From NCBI GenBank assembly GCA_020440405.1, contig JAGROF010000168.1, forward strand, positions 1 through 11,454: a stretch of DNA of 11,454 bases, given 5' to 3'. Every line of letters starts with the position of its first letter. Positions within the stretch are counted from its first letter, which is position 1. This document shows positions 5,458 to 11,454 of the stretch, one piece after another. This stretch comes from Chlamydiia bacterium (GTDB taxonomy: Bacteria; Chlamydiota; Chlamydiia; Chlamydiales; Simkaniaceae). The translations under genes and the position numbers were made by a program. The notes under the pieces are model-generated. The model was not told the origin of the DNA, did no database searches, and saw only the letters and a list, made by a program, of their open reading frames with translations.

Positions 5458-7296
5458 ATGCTAGGACAACAAAAAGAATATATTCGTAACATCTATAATG
5501 TCATCTTCAAGCGGAAAAAGAAGGATTTGATTAAATTCTTCCTGATCTCGACCCCAGGGTGCTTCTCTGCATTCTTCGAAGGAATCACCTTTGCTTTTCT
5601 TCTCTGCTCCCTTTACATTTTAAATGGAAGAGGATTAGAAGTACTCCATGGAAAACCTATTTTATCTAAAATTGCACGCATTCCTTACCTTCAAGAGCTC
5701 TCTACTAATCAGCTTTTCACATTAATGGTCGTCATTGCGATTCTTGCACAAGTTGTCAAAGCTCTGATTACATACTTCTCTGCTACACAAGCCGCAAAGC
5801 TCAATGCGCATATTAGCTGTGATGTCCACAGGAATATTTATTCTCACATTCTCTCCTTTGACTTTTCCACTGTGAGCAACTATAAAACAGGGGGGCTTGC
5901 TTCCTACACACAGATTCCCTCAAATGCAATTATTCCAATGTTGCAATCCTTGCATAAGATTATTGTTCAACTATTTGTATTGGGAGCTTTAGGTTTTATC
6001 TTATTTAGAATCTCTATTCCTTTAACTCTTTTCTTTACACTGTTCTTTTTCATTTCTGGATTGGGATATAAAAAGATCCTTTCCATCATCGGTCGTTATT
6101 CAGAGGAATGTGCAAACAAACTTCTTCAATATAGTAACGACGTTGTCCAAGCCATTAACGGAATTAAATTGATTCACATTTTTGGAATGCAAAAAACGAT
6201 TCTGTATCGCAGCCAATCTGTCATGAAAAAAATGCAAGGCTATCAACAAGGAAGTGCGAGATTGCAAGCCCTCCTTGCTGGTACAGGCGAAGTTTTTAGC
6301 ATGATTATGATGGCAGCAACCATTGGAATCAGTTCATTCTTTCTCGTTGTCACCAGTGAACATTCCCTCCCCCTTTTATTAACCTATACAGCAACCGCCT
6401 ACCGCTTTACAACAATTGCAAGAGAGATCCTCAACTATTGCGGAACCATCGCCTCTCAAAGTGGCTCCATTGTAAAGCTAAATGATATTTTGAACTTAGA
6501 GGACAAAGGGTTTGAGCCAACTGGAGGTATCCAAGTTCCTCAAATTCAACAAGGGATTGAGTTCAAAAATGTGACTTTCCGTTACACTTCCAAAAAGCCC
6601 CCTGCCTTGAAAAATGTCTCTTTTCACATCCCTCATCAAAAAGTTACAGCCTTAGTGGGCCTTTCGGGGGCTGGGAAAACCTCCACGGTCAGCCTCATCA
6701 CCCGGCTATTTGATCCATCCGAAGGAAGCATTCTGGTGGACGGTGTAGACCTTCAATCCTACAACATTGGAAGTTGGCGCTCAAAACTTGGAGTTGTTTC
6801 TCAAAACACAATCATTTTTAACGATCCTGCACGTGAAAATATTTGTTTTGGAACAGAAGCAACAGATGAGGAGATCTTACACGCTTGCAAGATTGCTGGA
6901 TGTTATGAAGTCATTATGAATCTCCCAGACGGCCTTGATTCTCCTTTGGGAGAACACGGATATAAAATCTCAGGGGGAGAAGCTCAGCGGATCGCCATTG
7001 CTCGTGCATTGATCCGAAAACCTGAAGTTATGATTTTTGATGAAGCAACAAGCCATCTTGACAGTCATAATGAACAGATTATTCAATCGACCTTTGAAGA
7101 ATGCCGGAATCAGTCCACACTTATCATCATTGCCCACCGCCTCTCTACAGTCATTTCCGCAGATCAAATTCTCGTCCTCAACAATGGTCAGATCGCTGAA
7201 TCAGGAACGCATGAAGAGCTCCTTGAAGCAAACGGTGAATACGCCTATCTCTGGAACTTGCAGTCAAAGGACCAGCCTGAAAAAGCCCTGCTGTGA
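5458..7296 (+). CDS. MsbA/PglK-like ABC half-transporter (permease fused to ATPase)
   Basis: This 612-residue inner-membrane exporter has an N-terminal permease and a C-terminal ATPase and would work as a homodimer. Hydrophobic segments lie at about 26-54, 85-108, 165-184, 186-206, 276-300 and 303-322. The ATPase has Walker A GLSGAGKTS (401-409), a Q-loop in VVSQN, signature ISGGEAQR (504-511, with Glu-Ala instead of the usual Gln-Arg after SGG), Walker B VMIFDE (524-529) and the switch H560, so it should be active. Single-chain exporters of this type flip lipid A core (MsbA) or lipid-linked oligosaccharides (PglK). In this cluster a lipid-linked glycan is the likely cargo (inference), since no Wzx, Wzm or Wzt gene is in view. 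The ATG follows tandem TAA stops, with AAGG at 5445-5448 as a modest ribosome-binding site. A drug or peptide exporter is the alternative. Confidence 0.9.
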   Translation: MLGQQKEYIRNIYNVIFKRKKKDLIKFFLISTPGCFSAFFEGITFAFLLCSLYILNGRGLEVLHGKPILSKIARIPYLQELSTNQLFTLMVVIAILAQVVKALITYFSATQAAKLNAHISCDVHRNIYSHILSFDFSTVSNYKTGGLASYTQIPSNAIIPMLQSLHKIIVQLFVLGALGFILFRISIPLTLFFTLFFFISGLGYKKILSIIGRYSEECANKLLQYSNDVVQAINGIKLIHIFGMQKTILYRSQSVMKKMQGYQQGSARLQALLAGTGEVFSMIMMAATIGISSFFLVVTSEHSLPLLLTYTATAYRFTTIAREILNYCGTIASQSGSIVKLNDILNLEDKGFEPTGGIQVPQIQQGIEFKNVTFRYTSKKPPALKNVSFHIPHQKVTALVGLSGAGKTSTVSLITRLFDPSEGSILVDGVDLQSYNIGSWRSKLGVVSQNTIIFNDPARENICFGTEATDEEILHACKIAGCYEVIMNLPDGLDSPLGEHGYKISGGEAQRIAIARALIRKPEVMIFDEATSHLDSHNEQIIQSTFEECRNQSTLIIIAHRLSTVISADQILVLNNGQIAESGTHEELLEANGEYAYLWNLQSKDQPEKALL

Positions 7297-7372
7297 TAAA
7301 TCGTTTATCCTTTCCGTTTTACTTTCCTAAAAAAGCGCAGTTAGATAGAATTCCAATAATAGGAGCATAAAA
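7297..7372 (+). promoter_or_regulatory. 76-bp spacer with ribosome-binding site; possible sub-operon boundary
   Basis: Apart from the palindrome region this is the longest non-coding gap in the window. It is AT-rich and ends in AGGAG (7361-7365), a strong ribosome-binding site for the methyltransferase at 7373. A TAGAAT hexamer (7346-7351) could be a -10 box, but no convincing -35 sits at 16-18 bases from it. I see no hairpin followed by a T-run, so no terminator. Genes after the gap overlap each other by 4-8 bases, whereas genes before it are mostly spaced by 10-14, so this may mark the junction of two gene blocks. Confidence 0.35.
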
Positions 7373-8044
7373 ATGGACGAAAAAACGGCTTGGGACGAAA
7401 CAACAAAACTCTTTTCAGAGCACACGTATAAATTTGGGCCCCACTGGTCTTTTAACTTCAGAAATGACCCTAAACGGCTTGGATTTGTCCTCTCTCGGTA
7501 CAAATTCTCTGCCAAAATCCTCCAAAAAAGGCGCCACATCTTAGAGCTAGGGTGTAGCGATGGGATCGGAACGACTATTTTAGCAGAACAGGCCGACAAA
7601 TATACTGGAGTCGATCTTGATCAGCCTGCGCTAGAAGCTGCTAAGATCAACCTAACAGATCAGAAATTTCACTTTCTTTATGATGATTTCATGGGGAAAA
7701 CCTATGGAAGTTTCGATGGCGTTGTCTCTCTTGATGTCGTTGAGCATATTCTCCCAGAATTTGAGGAGACTTACTTTAAAACAGTTTATAGAAATCTGAG
7801 TGAAGATGGGATCTGCATCATCGGAACACCTAATATTACAGCAGCTCCTTACGCTTCAAAAGCTAGCCAGCTTGGGCATGTGAATATGTATACCCAAGAG
7901 CGCCTTTTTGAAGTGATGAAGCAATATTTTCATCAAGTCTTTCCCTTTGGAATGAATGATGAAACCATGCACACTGGATTTGGCTCGATGGCACATTATT
8001 TGCTCTGTGTTGGGGTCCATAAAAAAGAGGTAATCGATGATTGA
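7373..8044 (+). CDS. Class I SAM-dependent methyltransferase (paralog A)
   Basis: This 223-residue protein has motif I ILELGCSDGIG (I56 to G66), the acidic residue D81 in GVDLDQPAL, the DVVEHILPE segment (D121-V-V-E124-H125) and the strand GICIIGTPN. It is clearly paralogous to the 223-residue protein at 8858-9529. About half of the last 51 residues are identical by eye, sharing EHILPE, GTP, NxY, ND-E, HTG and AHY. Members of this class methylate small molecules or sugar hydroxyls. Its tight linkage with the oxygenase suggests that both act on one residue (inference). AGGAG precedes the ATG. The last eight bases overlap the oxygenase gene. The acceptor cannot be read from the sequence. Confidence 0.87.
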   Translation: MDEKTAWDETTKLFSEHTYKFGPHWSFNFRNDPKRLGFVLSRYKFSAKILQKRRHILELGCSDGIGTTILAEQADKYTGVDLDQPALEAAKINLTDQKFHFLYDDFMGKTYGSFDGVVSLDVVEHILPEFEETYFKTVYRNLSEDGICIIGTPNITAAPYASKASQLGHVNMYTQERLFEVMKQYFHQVFPFGMNDETMHTGFGSMAHYLLCVGVHKKEVIDD

Positions 8045-8861
8045 TATTGAACATTTTTCCGAAAAAGGGTGGGTTGTGATCGATTTTATCGACCCTCAGC
8101 CCGTATTTCAGGCGCGGGACATCCTTCAGAACCGTTTAGATAAGCTTCTAGGAAAACACGTCCCTTTAGAAGACTATCATACCGTCATCGTTGATGACGA
8201 GCAGCATACTGAGGTTCAGGTTCAAATGACTGCATTCTTTCGTGAGCAGAATTTTGGTAAATCGATTATTGAGAAACAACTCCCTTTATTTAAACCCTTT
8301 TTGGGACTAGATCTCTTTGTCCAGCGTAACCCTTACCTGAGAATGGCCCGTCCCGGAAAACCACAAGACAATATTGGCTACCATAGAGACACCTTTTATG
8401 GAGGGTCTCCTTATGAGCTTTCTGTTCTTGTTCCCTTTGTTGATGTTGCGGCTCCCTCTGCCCTTCAAGTCATGACAGGTTCCCATACCCTACCTGAAAA
8501 TCACTTTCCCACAGTGCAAATCGAAAACCCTGATGAAGCCGTTCGTAAAGGGTCTGCAAAACATCAGCTCGGCTTCCTATATGCTCCCAAAGTCATGGAC
8601 CCATCTATTGAAAAAGACATGCTTGCGGTTCCTCTAAAGCTTGGTCAAGCTATTGCCTTTAGTTTATCAACCGTTCATGGATGTATCGTCAACCAGGGAA
8701 CAGCAACCCGTTGGAGCTCTGACATTCGAGTGATGAACGCCTTTGCTCCTGTAGACCTGAGTGCCCGTCCAGATTATTATCAGCCCCTAAGTTCCTCCGC
8801 CATGACAGCACAAGCACAAGAGTATTTAACCGCAACAGCAAACGAGGCAAATCAACCATGA
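8037..8861 (+). CDS. Phytanoyl-CoA dioxygenase (PhyH)-family Fe(II)/2-oxoglutarate oxygenase
   Basis: This 274-residue protein has the complete iron site of the PhyH family: H116 and D118 in GYHRDTF, and the distal H214 in STVHG. R225 follows eleven residues later, as expected for the 2-oxoglutarate-binding Arg. Between them LQVMTGSH is typical of the double-stranded beta-helix fold. The reaction would be hydroxylation (or a related oxidation) of an organic substrate with O2 and 2-oxoglutarate. The natural substrate here is more likely a sugar or lipid-linked glycan intermediate than phytanoyl-CoA, because the gene sits between two methyltransferases of a glycan cluster (inference). It starts with ATG inside the end of the preceding gene, eight bases before its stop, with GAGG nearby, and shares ATGA with the next gene. 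Translational coupling is likely. Iron ligands are intact, so activity is expected. Confidence 0.85.
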   Translation: MIDIEHFSEKGWVVIDFIDPQPVFQARDILQNRLDKLLGKHVPLEDYHTVIVDDEQHTEVQVQMTAFFREQNFGKSIIEKQLPLFKPFLGLDLFVQRNPYLRMARPGKPQDNIGYHRDTFYGGSPYELSVLVPFVDVAAPSALQVMTGSHTLPENHFPTVQIENPDEAVRKGSAKHQLGFLYAPKVMDPSIEKDMLAVPLKLGQAIAFSLSTVHGCIVNQGTATRWSSDIRVMNAFAPVDLSARPDYYQPLSSSAMTAQAQEYLTATANEANQP

Positions 8862-9529
8862 AAGAATCGAAATCGAATTGGGCTTGCGTAACAGAAGAAC
8901 TCATGCAAGATGTCCCAGAAATTGACTTAGGGCGGTATGCTTCGTTTTGGTTCCACAAAACTCCAAGGCGCATGCTATACTGCATGTCCTATTACAAATT
9001 TGCTTCCAAATTGATCGGGAAAGAGAAGCGGGTTCTTGATGTCGGCTGCAACGAGGGGCTTGGGACCTTTCTCATTGGTAAGGAGTGTGGGTTTGCAAAA
9101 GGCATTGACTTTGACGAAGAAGCCATTACGCAAGCGAAAAAAAACTTCAAAGAACCTTTTGTGGATTTCGAAGCGGGGGATTTTTTAGAAAGCATTTCTA
9201 TCGAAAAGTGGGATGCTGTTGTAAATTTCGATGTCATTGAGCACATCCTTCCAGAGCATTCACATGATTTTTTAGGTGGAATTGCCAACCAACTCACCCC
9301 CGAAGGGGTGTGCGTGATTGGAACGCCAAGTCAAATCTCTCAAGAGTTTGCTTCCGAAGTTTCCAAGAAAGGGCATATTAATATTTATTCCCACGAAAGA
9401 CTTGAAGCTGAAATGAAAGAGCACTTTGAGTTTGTCTTTATGTTTGCTGCCAACGACGAGGTTGTCCATACTGGATACCTTCCCCTTGCCCACTACTTCA
9501 TTACGGTTGGGTGCAAGAAAAAATCATGA
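8858..9529 (+). CDS. Class I SAM-dependent methyltransferase (paralog B)
   Basis: This 223-residue paralog of the product of 7373-8044 has motif I VLDVGCNEGLG (D61 to G67 within it), an acidic GIDFDEEAI segment, DVIEHILPE, and strand GVCVIGTPS. The two share their length and their C-terminal half most strongly, while the first 50 residues have diverged, as expected if the acceptor or methylation site differs. The start is an ATGA overlap with the oxygenase stop, with GAGG at about 8844-8847. Its own stop overlaps the next start in the same way. Together with paralog A it brackets the oxygenase, suggesting that a hydroxylated sugar is methylated at more than one position, or that two related residues are methylated (inference). 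Confidence 0.87.
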   Translation: MKESKSNWACVTEELMQDVPEIDLGRYASFWFHKTPRRMLYCMSYYKFASKLIGKEKRVLDVGCNEGLGTFLIGKECGFAKGIDFDEEAITQAKKNFKEPFVDFEAGDFLESISIEKWDAVVNFDVIEHILPEHSHDFLGGIANQLTPEGVCVIGTPSQISQEFASEVSKKGHINIYSHERLEAEMKEHFEFVFMFAANDEVVHTGYLPLAHYFITVGCKKKS

Positions 9530-10560
9530 AATCCCGTGCGGCTGTCTTAACAAAGTGTGGTGATCCTCTTGAACTTATGGAGCTTGAGGTTCCCAAGCTG
9601 CAAGAAGGGCAAGTCCTTGTCAAAATGCAATACAGCGGAATTTGCCGCACTCAACTCAACGAAATCAAAGGACTCAAAGGGCCCGACAAATTTTTACCCC
9701 ATACATTAGGACATGAAGGCTCAGGGATTGTTGTCGATATAGGTCCTGGTGTAACAAAAGTCAAAGCAACCGACCCGGTGATCTTAACGTGGATTAAGGG
9801 AGAAGGGATCGACGCCAAAGGGACAGTTTATCGGTGCGGCAATTTAAGCGTAAATTCTGGGCCCATCAGTACTTTTTTAGAGTTTGCTGTCATTGCCGAA
9901 AACCGCCTTATTCCCATTACTTCAGAGATCCCTTTAAGAGAAGCTTCTTTGTTTGGATGCGCCATTCCCACAGGAGCAGGAATCATTTACAACCAACTTG
10001 ATCTCACCCAAGACTCCACGATTGCCCTTTTTGGATTAGGGGGGATTGGTCTGAGTGCTTTGATTGCAGCCGTCAGCAAAAGCGCCAAGCAGATTATTGC
10101 AATCGATTTAGAACCCACAAAGCTTACCCTAGCAAAAGAGCTCGGAGCAACGGATACCATCCTCTATGAACCCGATCAGCTCCTTTCTTCTCTTCAAGCT
10201 ATTACAGGCCAAAATGGAGTCGACTTTGCTGTGGAAGCCGTAGGAAAGAAAGAAGTCATGGAGCTTGCTTTCAAAGCCGTAAAAGATCAAACAGGTGTTT
10301 GTATTCTGGCAGGCAATGTTCCCAAAGAAACTAAGATCGAATGCGACCCCTTTGACTTCATCAAAGGAAAAAAACTTTTTGGGTCATGGGGAGGAAATGT
10401 CAAGCCCGATCATGATATCCCTCTTTTCCTAAAATCTTTCTATCCAGAAAACCAGCAGCTAACGCGCCTCATTTCTCACGAGGCCCCCTTAGATCAGATC
10501 CACTCTCTGGTCTCTCTACTCGACCAAGGGCAAGCTGCTCGTACCCTCATCACATTTTGA
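9526..10560 (+). CDS. Zinc-type medium-chain alcohol dehydrogenase (MDR family)
   Basis: This 344-residue protein is a cytoplasmic NAD(P)-dependent dehydrogenase. Catalytic-zinc ligands are present: C40 in GICRTQ, H63-E64 in LGHEGSG, and C145 in FGCAIPTG. The Rossmann motif is GLGGIG (170-175), followed by an acidic IDLEP that favours NAD over NADP. The four-Cys structural-zinc lobe usual in classical alcohol dehydrogenases is missing; only one Cys remains in that region (YRCGNLSVNSG), so the second zinc is probably not bound. R41 replaces the His common after the first ligand. I chose ATG 9526, which shares ATGA with the previous stop and begins MKSRAAVLTK, the normal family N-terminus; an upstream GTG (9511) would add five residues. 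In this cluster it most likely oxidises or reduces a sugar hydroxyl/keto group or provides an alcohol or aldehyde precursor (inference). Confidence 0.88.
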   Translation: MKSRAAVLTKCGDPLELMELEVPKLQEGQVLVKMQYSGICRTQLNEIKGLKGPDKFLPHTLGHEGSGIVVDIGPGVTKVKATDPVILTWIKGEGIDAKGTVYRCGNLSVNSGPISTFLEFAVIAENRLIPITSEIPLREASLFGCAIPTGAGIIYNQLDLTQDSTIALFGLGGIGLSALIAAVSKSAKQIIAIDLEPTKLTLAKELGATDTILYEPDQLLSSLQAITGQNGVDFAVEAVGKKEVMELAFKAVKDQTGVCILAGNVPKETKIECDPFDFIKGKKLFGSWGGNVKPDHDIPLFLKSFYPENQQLTRLISHEAPLDQIHSLVSLLDQGQAARTLITF

Positions 10561-10562
10561 CT

Positions 10563-11454
10563 ATGACGCTCTCTGTAATCCTTCCCAACTTCAACCATAG
10601 CCACCATTTGCCTTTAGCGCTTGAGTCGATTTTCTCTCAGTCATTGCTTCCTGATGAAGTTCTCATTATTGACGATGCCTCAACGGATGACAGCGTGTCT
10701 GTAATCAAAACATGGCAAAATAAACACCCACAAATTCGGCTCCTACAAAACACCGTTAACCAAGGCCCTGTTCCCACGATTAATCGCGGAATTCAAGAGG
10801 CACAATCTGAGCTCCTTGCCTTCTGCTCTGCCGATGATTTTGTCCTACCTGGATTTTTCAAAAAAGCTTCAGAGTTTCTTCACACACACCCTGAAATAGG
10901 AATGTGTACAGGGAAAACCTGCCATTTTCACGATCACACACCCCATCTTCTCTTACCCGACTGGATGCCTTTTGGAAACGCGACACAGATTTTGACAAAA
11001 GACATGCTTCCTCAGGTCTTTAAAAAAACGACTTTTTTTATTCATACAAATTGTGCCATTCATCGGAAGAAGCACCTCATTCAATTTGGAGGACTCAACC
11101 CGAAGCTTAAGAGCCTAGGTGACTGGTACCTGAACTGTTTAGTTGCACTGCACTATGGTGTTGGCTACATTCCTTCTTATTTTGGCGCTTTTCGTCTAAC
11201 AGAAACCTCTTACTCACAAAAACTCAAATCCTCTGAGCACCAAGACGGCATGTTTCATTCTCTTTTGCAGGATATTAAAGAAAGAAACTTAGAACACCTT
11301 TTCAAAGATGTAGGACTTCTTTCTCATGGAGGCATTCGCCTTGTTCTCTTTCTTGCAAAACAGAAGGAATACCGCGCCTTTTTTCCTCGAGCCTTTTTGA
11401 AAAAATGCCACTTTCATTTCAATAAGCTTTTCAAAAGCCGACAACCTTTACCCA
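10563..11454 (+). CDS. Family 2 glycosyltransferase, 3' end outside the window
   Basis: The frame is open from ATG 10563 to the last base (297 codons, no stop). The protein begins MTLSVILPNFNHSHHLPLAL, a standard GT2 (GT-A fold) start. Further marks are VLIIDDASTDDS (D37-D38) for nucleotide binding, AFCSADD (D91-D92) at the metal-binding DxD position, and GDWY (D187) where the catalytic base is usually found. It would transfer a sugar from an NDP-donor to a growing lipid-linked glycan on the cytoplasmic face of the membrane. No membrane segment is seen in the visible part. The ATG follows the preceding stop by two bases without an obvious ribosome-binding site, so translation is probably coupled. 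Donor and acceptor unknown; most GT2 proteins of this type are about 300-350 residues, so little is likely missing. Confidence 0.88.
   Translation, partial: MTLSVILPNFNHSHHLPLALESIFSQSLLPDEVLIIDDASTDDSVSVIKTWQNKHPQIRLLQNTVNQGPVPTINRGIQEAQSELLAFCSADDFVLPGFFKKASEFLHTHPEIGMCTGKTCHFHDHTPHLLLPDWMPFGNATQILTKDMLPQVFKKTTFFIHTNCAIHRKKHLIQFGGLNPKLKSLGDWYLNCLVALHYGVGYIPSYFGAFRLTETSYSQKLKSSEHQDGMFHSLLQDIKERNLEHLFKDVGLLSHGGIRLVLFLAKQKEYRAFFPRAFLKKCHFHFNKLFKSRQPLP

Noticed and set aside
7343..7363. Resemblance of the spacer (GATAGAATTC and AATAATAGG) to the palindrome end (AATAATGGGATAGATTC), as a possible remnant of the same element
   Set aside because: The shared words are short, AT-rich and in a different order; no second arm is present.
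9511..9525. GTG start for the alcohol dehydrogenase
   Set aside because: It adds five unneeded residues; ATG 9526 forms the ATGA stop-start overlap also seen upstream and matches the usual N-terminus.
1..11454. CRISPR arrays, tRNA or rRNA genes, integrase or insertion-sequence transposase genes
   Set aside because: I found no regularly spaced repeats, no RNA-gene signatures and no transposase- or integrase-like protein on either strand.

Overview
The window is a tightly packed, one-directional gene cluster. Ten genes read on the + strand, plus one possible 52-residue small gene, and essentially no sequence is left over. The content is that of a cell-surface glycan (O-antigen, capsule or lipid-linked glycan) locus in a bacterium. 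It holds sugar activation (a kinase/nucleotidyltransferase), sugar remodelling (an SDR epimerase/dehydratase-type enzyme, an MDR alcohol dehydrogenase, an orphan thiamine-diphosphate E1 alpha/beta pair), decoration (three SAM methyltransferases, one Fe(II)/2-oxoglutarate oxygenase), export (an MsbA/PglK-like ABC half-transporter) and assembly (a GT2 glycosyltransferase cut by the window end). Base composition is moderately AT-rich, low to mid forties percent GC by eye. A Gram-negative host is inferred from the HldE-like and MsbA/PglK-like genes. The taxon cannot be fixed from sequence alone; an environmental chlamydia or another Gram-negative with a similar GC level would fit.

Layout: 51-1577 is a nucleotidyltransferase-kinase fusion in the reverse order of E. 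coli HldE. 1574-2533 and 2700-3773 are the alpha and beta subunits of a 2-oxoacid-dehydrogenase-type E1, with no E2 or E3 nearby. They are separated by a 165-bp, nearly perfect-ended inverted repeat (2537-2701) that looks like an inserted MITE-type element. 3784-4773 is an SDR, 4784-5443 a methyltransferase and 5458-7296 the ABC transporter. After a 76-bp spacer come four overlapping genes: methyltransferase 7373-8044, PhyH-type oxygenase 8037-8861, a second methyltransferase paralogous to the first at 8858-9529, and an alcohol dehydrogenase 9526-10560. A GT2 glycosyltransferase from 10563 runs off the end.

Working model (inference): the fusion enzyme phosphorylates a sugar and couples it to a nucleotide. 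The SDR creates or rearranges a keto-sugar. The E1 pair, lacking any E2, may transfer a decarboxylated 2-oxoacid unit onto a carbonyl of the sugar, as proposed for AviB1/AviB2 in avilamycin biosynthesis. The oxygenase, methyltransferases and alcohol dehydrogenase then finish an unusual, probably branched and/or O-methylated sugar. The GT2 enzyme adds a residue and the ABC protein flips the product across the inner membrane.

The most striking non-coding observation is the palindrome between the two E1 subunit genes. It encloses an open reading frame that starts behind a good Shine-Dalgarno four bases after the alpha-subunit stop and ends five bases before the beta-subunit start. In RNA it would fold into a long rod that hides the beta-subunit start site.
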